From SFLA01 sp045595165 (GTDB taxonomy: Bacteria > Bacillota > Clostridia > Oscillospirales > CAG-382), in contig JAZNZY010000017.1 in the NCBI GenBank assembly GCA_045595165.1, positions 49,115-113,114 on the forward strand: a DNA stretch of 64,000 nucleotides. The letters run 5' to 3'. The translations under genes were made by a program, and so were the position numbers. Under the pieces are notes generated by a model, which was not told where the DNA came from, searched no databases, and saw only the letters and a list, made by a program, of their open reading frames with translations. This document shows, piece by piece, positions 1-8,939 of the stretch. Numbering within the stretch: the stretch's first letter is position 1; each line of letters opens with the position of its first letter.

Positions 1-1
1 G

Positions 2-757
2 TATTCAAACATCTCTCCCGCACAGCTTGCCGGCCTTCCTGCGGCGGGTTATTCTATGTATAAAGACGGCATCGATACTGCCTCATCCTGCAATATACTT
101 GCCATTTATTCTATGTGTAACCGTATAGCTGTAGTTATAGTTGCAACCGCAGCGGTATGCGTGTTTCCTGTTCTACTGAATACAGGCTCTGCACTGTTTA
201 TCACTCTGTTTATTTACGGTGCTATCGTTAATTTGTGCATTGTCGCCTTGTTTGCACTGACTTTATTCGCCCCTTCTTTTGCTCGGCGTCTTATTCCCGG
301 TGTTGTCCGCTTTCTTTCCCGTTTTAAGTTTTTGCATATAAAAGAAACAGCCGTTGAAAAATCCGTTAAAAGTGCCGAGGATTACATTTCCGCATCAAAG
401 ATAATGCGGTCTTCTCCTTTTACGGTGCTGGCTGTATTGTTTATATGTATCGTAAAACGAATTATCAATTTTTCAATCGTCTATTTTGCGTATCTTGCTT
501 TCGGTTTAAGGCACGAAAGTTTTGTATATATTGTTGCCGTACAATCTGTCCTGGCGGTTTCTTCCGAGTCGGTGCCGATACCGGGCTCCGCAGGTGTTGC
601 AGAGAACGTTTTCACTATTCTTTACAGCGGTGTTTTCGGCCCCAGGCTTTATATTCCCGCTATGATCGTTACAAGAGCTTTGAACTTTTTTGCTTTGCTC
701 GTTGTAAGCGGTTTTCATTCTCTTGTTTATAATTTTTTCGGAAGAAAGGTAAAATGA
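2..757 (+). CDS. Flippase-like integral membrane protein (LPG synthase TM-domain family), 5'-truncated
   Basis: The reading frame is open from base 2, so the gene starts before the window; the internal ATG at 56 is probably not the true start. The visible 251 residues form several hydrophobic segments. A loop with the motif PIPGSAGVAE near the C-terminal third matches the Pro-Gly-Gly-x-Gly-x-x-Glu signature of the lysylphosphatidylglycerol synthase transmembrane/flippase-like family (PF03706), and the opening SPAQLAGLPA resembles that family's first conserved loop. Members sit in the cytoplasmic membrane and several move or modify lipids; the substrate here is unknown. The stop is 1 base before the start of the metallophosphoesterase gene, so the two are probably co-transcribed. 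Confidence 0.75.
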   Translation, partial: YSNISPAQLAGLPAAGYSMYKDGIDTASSCNILAIYSMCNRIAVVIVATAAVCVFPVLLNTGSALFITLFIYGAIVNLCIVALFALTLFAPSFARRLIPGVVRFLSRFKFLHIKETAVEKSVKSAEDYISASKIMRSSPFTVLAVLFICIVKRIINFSIVYFAYLAFGLRHESFVYIVAVQSVLAVSSESVPIPGSAGVAENVFTILYSGVFGPRLYIPAMIVTRALNFFALLVVSGFHSLVYNFFGRKVK

Positions 758-758
758 T

Positions 759-3152
759 ATGAGAAAATCGATTTTTTCTTTTATACTTGCCGCTATATTC
801 GTTTTATCTTGTACTGGAATTACAGTTTATGCGGATAATGAAATTTTCGTAAATATCAACGAAGGCGATACCGTTTCAGGCGAGTTCGAATTTATGGCAC
901 ACGGAATGAATAATCTTCAGATAAACATCGACGGAGTTTCTGTGGGTGCAGGTATAGGCAAGCCGTATTTTTCCTTTAATTCCGTTGGACTTGATTACGG
1001 CGGAGGAAACGTATATTATGGAGATAAAACTCTTACACAGCTTCCTTCTACATCCGGTTCGTTCACGATGGTTTTTGACGAGAGTATACTCGATGACGGC
1101 GACGCTGTTATTACATATATCGCGGCATCCGATGGATTTTCTTATCCCGATTTACCTGTTTACGGCACTTATAATCTTGATGACCAGACGCTTTCTGAGA
1201 TTTCTGTAATACTGCCCAACGGAAAGCCCGTTTTGCCTTCATCCGTTAATCTCTATTATCCCATTGAGGGTACAAACGAAGTTACGGTTGTTACCGAAAG
1301 CTATGATCCTGCAAAAACTTACATTTTGGGCGACGGATGGAATGCCGAAACCAATCTCGGCGGTAGCACTCCCACAACACCTATTTATATTTCTTTTGTA
1401 TTTGAAGAGCTTTTGAATACTATCAAAGAAGAAACCGGTTCTGTTGCCGTATTTGATACCGCTTCTCTCGAAGACGGAGAACATATTTTATCCGTTCTCT
1501 CAGACGGAAAAACGGTAAAAGAAATTAAGTTTTTTACCGATAACACAGGACCTTCTATAGATTTTGAATTTGAATTCGGAACTGCAATTTTCAAAGATTC
1601 CGTATTGGAATTTTCGGCAACCGATTCTTCCGGTGAAGCCAAAATAAAAGCTGATATCAACGGTGAATTTTATCATTCGGGACGTTCTCTCGTCTGGGTT
1701 TCCGAAGGCAGACATCTCCTTACTCTTACCGCTACCGATGCATACGGAAACACTACTACCGTTTGCACCGAATTCGTTATGTGTGACCGCAAGGACAGCG
1801 TTATAACGGAGGATATGGAATCAGGGGACGGAATTGTGAGCATAACCGGAAACGGTGAAGAGTATCGCTTTTATATCGACACATCCAAAGGCTTTGTGTT
1901 TGAATATCAGGGCGGTACCACGGAAAAGGGCAGGGTGGCTGTTTACGGTTATGATTGGCAGAATAAATGCTACGAACTGCTCGGCACCGCGCAAAACGGA
2001 GTAAAAACCGAATTTGCCGTTAACGATACCCGTTTCATTTCTGCGGGCGAGGTAATGATAACCGTAAAGCCCGATATTTACGTTTCCGCTTCCGATACCG
2101 TTGTATGGATAACAGATACCCAGTATTATTCCAATTTTGATGATCTTAATCACGTTTATGAACTGATACTCAACTACAGTGTCGATCTTTATAAGAACGG
2201 CAAAGCGGGATATCTTATACATACCGGTGATATCGTCGATACCTACATTCCTGCCGATAAAGCGCAGTCTGAATGGAAATTTGCAGATAAGGTTCACGAA
2301 ATTCTTGATAACGCAAATATGCCCAACGGTGTTCTCGCGGGTAACCACGATACTTATAACACACCTGCAGACCTTTCGTATTTTAACCGTTATTTTGGAA
2401 AGGGACGGTTTTTTAATAATAATTGGTACGGCGGAAGCCTTGATAATAACTCCTGCCACTATGACCTAATAACTATTTCCGGCACGGATTATCTGTTTTT
2501 ATACCTCAGCAACGGTATTGAGGCAACCGAGCGCACCATCGCTTGGGCAAACGCTGTCTGTAAGGCTTATCCCGAAAGATCGGTTATTGTATGTACGCAT
2601 TCTTATCTTGATGTTACGGGAAAATACGTAAGCAACCTTCAGGATGTGAACGCTTATAACCACTCCCGCGCGGCAGAAATTATGGAAAATATTATTGTTC
2701 CCAATAAAAACGTTGTCGCTGTCTTGTGCGGACACGTTCACGGCGCTTGCCGCGTTCAGCGTGATCTCGGTAACGGACGCTACGTATGGGAGATACTTTC
2801 CGATTACCAGTATGCGGAAACGGGGAATGCTCCCACTCATACCGCAAACGGCTGTTCTCTTGACGGAGAGGGATATATACGCCTTATCACCTTCGGCGAA
2901 AACGGTAAAATGCATCAAACCACTTATTCACCCCTTTATGATGAATATAACTTCTTCGAGGAAGAGAAAGATACCTTTGACATCAGGCTTCAGACTGTAA
3001 ACGAAAGAGTAAAGGTCAACACAGATGTTGCTGTAATTCATTTCACTCCCGAAACAAGTATTAATATCCCGTTGATAGTAATAATATTGTCGGTAATATT
3101 GATCATATCAGTGGTTTCAGCCCGTGTTGCACGCAAAATAAGAAAGGAGTAA
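759..3152 (+). CDS. Exported, membrane-anchored calcineurin-like metallophosphoesterase
   Basis: The 797-residue product has an N-terminal signal peptide (about residues 1-25), an Ig-like/beta-rich region to about residue 440, and a metallophosphoesterase domain at about 445-700. The metal-binding signatures are in order: DTQ near 451, HTGDIVD near 487, GNHDTY near 527, a THSY motif near 615 and GHVHG near 657. One C-terminal transmembrane helix (about 767-789) is followed by a basic tail, so the enzyme domain should face outside. Family members cleave phosphomono- or diesters; the substrate cannot be read from sequence. It follows the flippase-like gene by 1 base and precedes citrate synthase by 3 bases, which suggests one operon. 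Confidence 0.85.
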   Translation: MRKSIFSFILAAIFVLSCTGITVYADNEIFVNINEGDTVSGEFEFMAHGMNNLQINIDGVSVGAGIGKPYFSFNSVGLDYGGGNVYYGDKTLTQLPSTSGSFTMVFDESILDDGDAVITYIAASDGFSYPDLPVYGTYNLDDQTLSEISVILPNGKPVLPSSVNLYYPIEGTNEVTVVTESYDPAKTYILGDGWNAETNLGGSTPTTPIYISFVFEELLNTIKEETGSVAVFDTASLEDGEHILSVLSDGKTVKEIKFFTDNTGPSIDFEFEFGTAIFKDSVLEFSATDSSGEAKIKADINGEFYHSGRSLVWVSEGRHLLTLTATDAYGNTTTVCTEFVMCDRKDSVITEDMESGDGIVSITGNGEEYRFYIDTSKGFVFEYQGGTTEKGRVAVYGYDWQNKCYELLGTAQNGVKTEFAVNDTRFISAGEVMITVKPDIYVSASDTVVWITDTQYYSNFDDLNHVYELILNYSVDLYKNGKAGYLIHTGDIVDTYIPADKAQSEWKFADKVHEILDNANMPNGVLAGNHDTYNTPADLSYFNRYFGKGRFFNNNWYGGSLDNNSCHYDLITISGTDYLFLYLSNGIEATERTIAWANAVCKAYPERSVIVCTHSYLDVTGKYVSNLQDVNAYNHSRAAEIMENIIVPNKNVVAVLCGHVHGACRVQRDLGNGRYVWEILSDYQYAETGNAPTHTANGCSLDGEGYIRLITFGENGKMHQTTYSPLYDEYNFFEEEKDTFDIRLQTVNERVKVNTDVAVIHFTPETSINIPLIVIILSVILIISVVSARVARKIRKE

Positions 3153-3155
3153 TTA

Positions 3156-4481
3156 ATGCTCAATCACAATGAAATACATAACATCGTAAATAAATATACA
3201 GACCTCTGTGTTTCCAACACCACCACAGAGCTATCATTATACGAAAAGTATGACGTAAAACGCGGATTAAGAGATTTGAACGGCGTAGGCGTTCTTACGG
3301 GACTTACCGGAATTTCAGACGTACAAAACGAAGGCCGTCTGTTGTACCGAGGTATTGATGTTAAGGATATGGTTGCGGGCTTTTCCAATGAAAAGCGTTA
3401 CGGCTTCGAAGAAGTAATATATCTTTTACTTATGGGCAAACAGCCTACTGCAGATGAATTAAAGGAATTTAAGAAATTATTAAGCGAATACCGAGTTTTG
3501 CCCCGTAACTTTGTGCGGGACGTAGTACTTAAAGCGCCTACCGCTGACATTATGAACGCACTTGCAAGAGAAGTGCTCACCCTTTATTCCTACGATAAAG
3601 CACAAGAGGACATATCTTTGCCTAACGTAATGCGTCAATGCTTACAGCTTATCTCTGTATTTCCTCAGCTTGCGGTATATTCATATCACTCTTATAACTA
3701 CAAGAAAAAGGGAAAGAGTCTTATAATCCATATTACCGACCCCAACCGTTCCATCGCTGAGGACATACTTGCCTTACTTCGTAACGATGAACAATATTCT
3801 CCGCTGGAAGCGCAGGTGCTTGATACGGCGTTGGTGCTCCACGCAGAGCACGGCGGCGGTAACAACTCTACCTTTACTACGAGAGTGGTTACGTCCACGG
3901 GCACAGATACCTATTCAGCAATGGCTTCATCCTTGTGTTCTCTCAAGGGTCCCAAGCACGGCGGAGCATCTCTCAAAGTTATGGAAATGTTTGAGAATAT
4001 CCGCAAAAACGTAGAGAATTGGAATGATGAAGAGGAGATACGCAGTTATCTCTCCAAGATGCTTGATAAGCAGGTATTTGACCATACCGGTCTGATATAC
4101 GGCGTGGGTCACGCAGTATATTCAAAAGCCGATCCCCGTGCGGAGGTGTTCCGCTCCTGTGTTGAATCTCTCGCCCGTGAAAAAGGCAAGATCAAGGACT
4201 ATAAGCTGTACCGAAACGTGGAAAAGCACGCCATCGATCTCATTTCACAAAAACGCCGTATTTATAAGGGTGTTGTAACCAATGTGGATTTCTACAGCGG
4301 GTTCGCATACAGTATGTTGGGCTTACCCAAGGAGCTTTATATTCCTATATTTGCCACCTCTCGTCTGGCTGGCTGGTCTGCTCACCGTATGGAGGAGCTT
4401 ATAAATGCAAGTAAGATCATCCGTCCCGCATACCATACCACCTGCGAGGAACAGAGCTACGTTCCTCTTGCGGAAAGATAA
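3156..4481 (+). CDS. gltA: Citrate synthase
   Basis: The 441-residue protein catalyses condensation of oxaloacetate and acetyl-CoA to citrate, the first step towards 2-oxoglutarate and glutamate. Signature segments are the His-rich HAEHGGGNNS block (about residues 229-238), GVGHAVYSKADPR (about 319-331) with a catalytic His, and NVDFYSG (about 370-376) with the catalytic Asp. The extended N-terminal region before the core domain is typical of clostridial forms. AAAGGAG lies just upstream of the ATG, 3 bases after the phosphoesterase stop. In a fermentative anaerobe the likely role is glutamate supply; a Re-type enzyme is excluded by the fold motifs. Confidence 0.95.
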   Translation: MLNHNEIHNIVNKYTDLCVSNTTTELSLYEKYDVKRGLRDLNGVGVLTGLTGISDVQNEGRLLYRGIDVKDMVAGFSNEKRYGFEEVIYLLLMGKQPTADELKEFKKLLSEYRVLPRNFVRDVVLKAPTADIMNALAREVLTLYSYDKAQEDISLPNVMRQCLQLISVFPQLAVYSYHSYNYKKKGKSLIIHITDPNRSIAEDILALLRNDEQYSPLEAQVLDTALVLHAEHGGGNNSTFTTRVVTSTGTDTYSAMASSLCSLKGPKHGGASLKVMEMFENIRKNVENWNDEEEIRSYLSKMLDKQVFDHTGLIYGVGHAVYSKADPRAEVFRSCVESLAREKGKIKDYKLYRNVEKHAIDLISQKRRIYKGVVTNVDFYSGFAYSMLGLPKELYIPIFATSRLAGWSAHRMEELINASKIIRPAYHTTCEEQSYVPLAER

Positions 4482-4485
4482 TCTC

Positions 4486-4513
4486 TTGACAAAATCAAAA
4501 TTTTATGTTACAC
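4486..4513 (+). promoter_or_regulatory. Candidate promoter for the uORF/methyltransferase unit
   Basis: TTGACA (4486-4491) is followed after 16 bases by TTACAC (4508-4513), a weak -10. It begins 5 bases after the citrate synthase stop codon and would produce a leader of roughly 220 bases before the methyltransferase start. Confidence 0.5.
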
Positions 4514-4544
4514 TTTGCAAAATTTTCGGAAATGAGGATTTATT

Positions 4545-4655
4545 ATGTTTTTAAACGTATTAACGTTTACCGCAAATAATTCCGCACAGCGCGCTTTTGC
4601 AGCCAGACGTTGGCAGCAAACCGTGCTTATATCGTTATACTCATTTTCGGAATAG
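4545..4655 (+). CDS. Possible 36-residue upstream ORF (leader peptide)
   Basis: An ATG at 4545 preceded by GAGG at 4534-4537 (7-base spacing) opens a 36-codon frame ending at TAG 4653-4655. It lies between a candidate promoter and a strong terminator hairpin that sits directly before the methyltransferase ribosome site. The peptide is not recognisable; it contains an FAARRWQQ stretch. Within it, 4587-4610 can fold into a hairpin with the arms TTGC.GCCA and TGGC.GCAA. The arrangement looks like a ribosome-mediated attenuator leader, but translation is not proven and chance cannot be excluded. Confidence 0.35.
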   Translation: MFLNVLTFTANNSAQRAFAARRWQQTVLISLYSFSE

Positions 4656-4681
4656 TGTATTTTATTTTCTGATATGAAAAC

Positions 4682-4728
4682 AGCGGTGTAAGCTTTTTGT
4701 AAATGCTTACACCGCTATTATTTTTTTT
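4682..4728 (+). terminator. Intrinsic terminator / possible attenuator before methyltransferase
   Basis: A perfect 12-bp stem (AGCGGTGTAAGC, 4682-4693, with GCTTACACCGCT, 4705-4716) is followed by a T-rich run 4717-4728. The ribosome site TGGAGG (4728-4733) of the next gene starts at the end of the T run, so the terminator would control read-through into that gene. It may also end gltA transcription. Confidence 0.8.
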
Positions 4729-4738
4729 GGAGGTCTTT

Positions 4739-5530
4739 ATGAATACTTTTGAATCACTTACTAATTACTATAACGCCAAAGATGAGCATCTGCGCTTGTC
4801 ATCACGCCATGGCAGTGTGGAATTCTTCACAACAATAAGATACGTTGAAAAATATCTGTTTGAAAATGCACGTATTTTGGAAATAGGAGCCGCAACCGGC
4901 AGGTATTCTCATTACTTTGCTAAAAAAGGATATACCGTTGATGCTGTCGAGCTTATACAGCACAATATTGATGTGTTCAATTCTCTTACCGAACCCGATG
5001 AAAAAATTACGGTACGGCTGGGGAATGCTCTAGATCTTTCTTTCATACCTGACGAAACCTACGATATTACTCTGCTTTTGGGACCGATGTATCATTTATA
5101 CACAGTAGAAGAACAGTTAAAAGCTCTGTCGGAAGCTATACGAGTAACAAAAACCAAAGGCAAAATTTTTATAGCATACTGTAATACCGATATGACAATG
5201 TATCAGTATTGCTTTAAGCGGAATATGATTAAACACGAAATGGGCAGAGGTATGATCGATCCGGAAACCTTCAAGCTTTACTCAACACCGGAAGAAGTGT
5301 TTCAAATGCACCGCAAATTTGAAATTGATGCGTTAATGCAAAATTTCACCACAAAACGTTTGCATTTTGTTGGTACCGATATGTTAACAAGAATGATGGA
5401 TGAAACAGTCGATGTAATGGATGACGAAACCTTCGATATATATTTGCGCTATCACTTCAGCATATGCGAAAGGGAAGATATGGTAGGCGTAACCAACCAT
5501 ATGCTCGATGTTATCGAGAAAATTAGTTAA
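4739..5530 (+). CDS. Class I SAM-dependent methyltransferase
   Basis: The 263-residue product has the Rossmann methyltransferase motif ILEIGAATGRYSHYFA (motif I, about residues 44-59), an acidic end of beta-2 (VDAVEL) and a motif IV-like ITLLLGPMYHLY. The start at 4739 is chosen because TGGAGG lies 5 bases upstream; the in-frame ATG at 4703 falls inside the terminator stem. The substrate is unknown. The preceding promoter-uORF-terminator arrangement suggests conditional expression. The 3' end overlaps the convergent Cys-motif gene by 4 bases. Confidence 0.85.
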   Translation: MNTFESLTNYYNAKDEHLRLSSRHGSVEFFTTIRYVEKYLFENARILEIGAATGRYSHYFAKKGYTVDAVELIQHNIDVFNSLTEPDEKITVRLGNALDLSFIPDETYDITLLLGPMYHLYTVEEQLKALSEAIRVTKTKGKIFIAYCNTDMTMYQYCFKRNMIKHEMGRGMIDPETFKLYSTPEEVFQMHRKFEIDALMQNFTTKRLHFVGTDMLTRMMDETVDVMDDETFDIYLRYHFSICEREDMVGVTNHMLDVIEKIS

Positions 5531-5982
5531 ATATTGTTTTCGCTTATATATTCGTCAAGAATATCGGCAGCAGTGCGGATACAGTCGATACAGCACCGCC
5601 TTTTACTGTAATATTCTTCCGTCCGTTCTGCGGGAACGGGGGAAATTGATTTTCCCTGTGAGCCCAATATCTCTCGGCAGGTGTAGCTTCCGTTTAATTC
5701 AGCAAACCGCTTTACAAGCATTTGTATCGTAGCATAGTGCTGTGCCTTTGCGCTATGATCGCCAATATCATCATAGCCGAATATAGTACCTGCGGCAAGA
5801 CACATTCCAAGGCATGCTCCGCAGGTTTCACGCAGTCTGCTGATGCCGCCACCAAAGGATGACGCTATTCTGAAGGAAGTCTTTTGATCGATACCCGTTA
5901 TATCGCCAAAGGCTGCAAAAACCGCTTGTGAGCAGTTTGCGCCGTTTAAAAACAGATTTACGGCAAGTTCGGAACGTTTCAC
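5527..5982 (-). CDS. C_GCAxxG_C_C family redox-type protein
   Basis: A small soluble protein with the spaced cysteines of the C_GCAxxG_C_C family (PF09719): NCSQAV near the N-terminus, then GGGISRLRETCGACLG, and later single cysteines (TCRE, CCIDC). Family members are putative metal or redox proteins with no settled function. The GTG at 5982 is preferred over the ATG at 5997 because GAGG is placed 7 bases before it, while the ATG has no ribosome site. It converges on the methyltransferase gene and overlaps its end by 4 bases. Confidence 0.8.
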   Translation of the reverse strand: MKRSELAVNLFLNGANCSQAVFAAFGDITGIDQKTSFRIASSFGGGISRLRETCGACLGMCLAAGTIFGYDDIGDHSAKAQHYATIQMLVKRFAELNGSYTCREILGSQGKSISPVPAERTEEYYSKRRCCIDCIRTAADILDEYISENNI

Positions 5983-6049
5983 AATATAACCTCGCATTTG
6001 ATTAATATAAATATATTATACATAAAAGAAAAAATAAGTCAAATATATG

Positions 6050-6078
6050 TTGAAAATAGTAATAATTTATGTTATACT
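6050..6078 (+). promoter_or_regulatory. purA promoter
   Basis: TTGAAA (6050-6055), a 17-base spacer and TATACT (6073-6078) lie about 70 bases upstream of the purA start. No riboswitch-like fold was recognised in the leader. Confidence 0.7.
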
Positions 6079-6150
6079 CTAAAGTCGAGGTGTTATGTGC
6101 ATCTTATTGATCAGGTTAATAAAATTTATCATATTTTCAGAGGTGTTATT

Positions 6151-7425
6151 ATGCTTACAGCAATTGCAGGTATCAACTGGGGAGACGAAGGAAAGGGAAG
6201 AATGGTTGACCTTCTCAGCGAAGACTATGATATAGTCGTTCGTTATCAGGGCGGTAACAACGCAGGACATACCGTTGTTAACGAAAGAGGTAAATTTATA
6301 CTCAATCTTTTGCCTTCCGGAATTCTCCGTACCACCACCGTTAACGTTATGGGTAACGGAATGGTTATCGACATCAAGCATCTTTGCGAAGAGATCGGCC
6401 GTCTTCGTGAGGGCGGTATCGAGATCACTCCTGATAATCTTAAAATCAGCGACCGTGCAGTTATCTGTATGCCGTACCATGTACGCATGGACTGCCTTGA
6501 GGAAGAGCGTCTTGCAGACAAGAAGTTCGGCTCTACCCGCCGCGGTATAGCACCTGTTTACGCAGATAAATATTATAAAAAGGCTTTTCGTATGGGCGAC
6601 CTCAGAAATATTGACGCTATCGTTTCTAAGGCTGAATCCATTGCAGAATGGAAAAACCTTACCGTTGCTTCCGGTTACGGCGATACTCCCGTAAAGGGCG
6701 AAGATATCATTGCCTACCTCAAGGAATACGGCACTCCTTTGCTTCCTCACATTTGTGATACCGGCTTGTATCTCCACAACGCAAATGAGCAGGGCAAGAA
6801 GATTATGTTTGAAGCACAGCTCGGTGCTCTCCGCGATATCGATTTCGGTATATATCCTTACACTTCTTCCTCCAATACCATCGCAGGCTATGCTCCCGTC
6901 GGTGCAGGCGTACCCGGTCTTAAGCTTGACTGCGTTATAGGCATCATGAAGGCGTATTCTTCCTGCGTAGGCGAAGGTCCCTTTACCTGCGAAATGTTCG
7001 GCGAAGAAGCTCACAAGCTTCGTGAAGCGGGCGGAGAATACGGCGCCGCTACCGGACGTCCCAGACGTGTCGGTGGCTTTGACGCTGTTGCTTCCCGTTA
7101 CGGTGTAAGAATGCAGGGCGCAGACGTACTCGCTCTTACCAAGATGGACGTTCTCTCTTGCTTTGATCAGATTCCCGTTTGCGTTGCATATAAGGTCGAT
7201 GGCGAGCTCGTTTACGATTTCCCTGTAGGCGAAGCACTTGATAAAGCTGAACCCGTATATGAATATTATCAGGGCTGGCGATGTGATATCAGTGAGTGCC
7301 GCAAATTTGATGAACTTCCCGAAGCCGCTCAGGCATATGTTCGTAAAATAGAAGAACTCTCCGGTTGCCGCATCGGTTACGTTTCTGTCGGTGCAGGTAG
7401 AGAACAGTATATCGTTTGCGAATAA
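6151..7425 (+). CDS. purA: Adenylosuccinate synthetase
   Basis: The 424-residue enzyme uses GTP to join IMP and aspartate into adenylosuccinate, committing purine synthesis to AMP. Diagnostic segments are the N-terminal INWGDEGKGR P-loop (residues 8-17), QGGNNAGHTVV (about 34-44), GSTRRGIAPVYADK and TGRPRRVGG. The ATG at 6151 is chosen because AGAGGTG is 7 bases upstream and the family starts just before the WGDEGKG motif; an open frame extends further upstream to 5998 but contains the promoter. It is followed 17 bases later by the DUF1846 gene. Confidence 0.97.
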   Translation: MLTAIAGINWGDEGKGRMVDLLSEDYDIVVRYQGGNNAGHTVVNERGKFILNLLPSGILRTTTVNVMGNGMVIDIKHLCEEIGRLREGGIEITPDNLKISDRAVICMPYHVRMDCLEEERLADKKFGSTRRGIAPVYADKYYKKAFRMGDLRNIDAIVSKAESIAEWKNLTVASGYGDTPVKGEDIIAYLKEYGTPLLPHICDTGLYLHNANEQGKKIMFEAQLGALRDIDFGIYPYTSSSNTIAGYAPVGAGVPGLKLDCVIGIMKAYSSCVGEGPFTCEMFGEEAHKLREAGGEYGAATGRPRRVGGFDAVASRYGVRMQGADVLALTKMDVLSCFDQIPVCVAYKVDGELVYDFPVGEALDKAEPVYEYYQGWRCDISECRKFDELPEAAQAYVRKIEELSGCRIGYVSVGAGREQYIVCE

Positions 7426-7442
7426 TTCTACGGAGTCAAAAA

Positions 7443-8927
7443 ATGTATAAAATTGGATTTGATAATCAAAAATATATCACTCTCCAATCCCAGCAGATAC
7501 GCGACCGTATAAATCACTTCGGCGGAAAGCTTTACCTTGAATTCGGCGGAAAGCTTTTCGATGATTACCACGCGGCGCGCGTCCTTCCCGGATTTGAACC
7601 CGATAGTAAGCTTCAGATGCTTCTTTCCTTAAAGGATGAAGCAGAAGTTGTTATCGTCATTTCTGCGGAAGATATAGAAAAAAACAAAGTACGCGGCGAT
7701 CTCGGAATTACCTACGATGCCGAAGTACTCCGTTTGATCGACGCTTTTCGTCTTTGCGGTCTTTACGTCGGCAGTGTGGTTTTTACTCAGTATTCTCTTC
7801 AGCCGTCTGTAGTTGCATTTGAAAAACGCCTTGAACGCCTCGGAATAAAAACTTACCGTCACTACCGTATTGAGGGATATCCATCCAATACCGCCCTCAT
7901 CGTAAGCGATGATGGTTACGGACGAAACGATTATATAGAAACCTCCCGTTCTCTCGTTGTTATAACGGCTCCCGGTCCGGGAAGCGGAAAGATGGCAGTT
8001 TGTCTTTCCCAACTTTACCACGAGCACCGTCACGGTGTAAAAGCAGGATATGCAAAGTTTGAAACTTTCCCCGTGTGGAATCTTCCCTTGCGCCATCCTG
8101 TAAACATCGCGTATGAAGCCGCAACCACTGATCTTGACGACGTAAATATGATCGACCCCTTCCATCTTGAAGCGTACGGAAAGACCTGTGTCAATTACAA
8201 CCGTGATATCGAGATTTTCCCCGTGCTTCACGCTATTTTCCAAAAGATCTATGGGGAATGTCCTTATAAATCTCCCACAGATATGGGTGTAAATATGGCA
8301 GGACATTGTATTTTTGACGAAGCTGCCGTATGTGAAGCATCACGTCAAGAGGTTATCCGCCGTTATTTTGCGGCTATGTGTCAGCAAAAGAAAGCTATGT
8401 GCGATAACGACGCCGTATATAAGAATGAGCTTTTGATGAACAGATGCGATCTTCGTGTCAGTGACAGAAAAGTTGTAACTGTAGCCCGTGCAAAGGCAGA
8501 CGCAACAGGAATGCCTGCCGCTGCACTCGAATTACCGGACGGCAAGATTGTTACAGGCAAAACTTCCGATCTTCTCGGTGCATCCAGCGCGATGCTTCTC
8601 AACGCACTTAAGTATCTCGCAGGACTTGACGACGACCTTTTGCTTATTTCCCGGGAAATTATTGAACCCATTGCAGAATTAAAGGTCGGCCACTTGGGCA
8701 ACAGAAATCCCAGACTTCACACAGACGAGGTTTTGATTGCTCTTTCCATATGCGCTGTTACAGATGAAAATGCGAAAAAAGCGCTTGATATGCTTTCAAA
8801 ATTAAAAAATTCCGATATGCACTCATCTGTAATACTCTCGCAGGTTGATGAAGGTTTGCTGAAAAAGCTTGGTATTAACCTTACTTGCGAACCCGTGTAT
8901 CAGACAAAAAAGCTTTACCATAAATAA
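7443..8927 (+). CDS. DUF1846 (UPF0371) family protein
   Basis: The 494-residue protein matches the UPF0371/DUF1846 family over its length: it opens KIGFDNQKY and contains the characteristic GPGSGKMAVCLSQLYHEH segment (about 177-194). That segment resembles a nucleotide-binding loop. Function is not established for the family. CGGAG at 7430-7434 supports the ATG at 7443 rather than upstream in-frame starts inside purA. Its place between purA and glutamine synthetase, with gaps of 17 and 12 bases, suggests co-transcription with nitrogen/purine metabolism genes. Confidence 0.88.
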   Translation: MYKIGFDNQKYITLQSQQIRDRINHFGGKLYLEFGGKLFDDYHAARVLPGFEPDSKLQMLLSLKDEAEVVIVISAEDIEKNKVRGDLGITYDAEVLRLIDAFRLCGLYVGSVVFTQYSLQPSVVAFEKRLERLGIKTYRHYRIEGYPSNTALIVSDDGYGRNDYIETSRSLVVITAPGPGSGKMAVCLSQLYHEHRHGVKAGYAKFETFPVWNLPLRHPVNIAYEAATTDLDDVNMIDPFHLEAYGKTCVNYNRDIEIFPVLHAIFQKIYGECPYKSPTDMGVNMAGHCIFDEAAVCEASRQEVIRRYFAAMCQQKKAMCDNDAVYKNELLMNRCDLRVSDRKVVTVARAKADATGMPAAALELPDGKIVTGKTSDLLGASSAMLLNALKYLAGLDDDLLLISREIIEPIAELKVGHLGNRNPRLHTDEVLIALSICAVTDENAKKALDMLSKLKNSDMHSSVILSQVDEGLLKKLGINLTCEPVYQTKKLYHK

Positions 8928-8939
8928 GGAGCTGTCTTT

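Noticed and set aside
6079..7014. A 311-codon minus-strand frame opposite purA
   Set aside because: Antisense shadow; purA motifs are on the plus strand and the frame has no recognisable domain.
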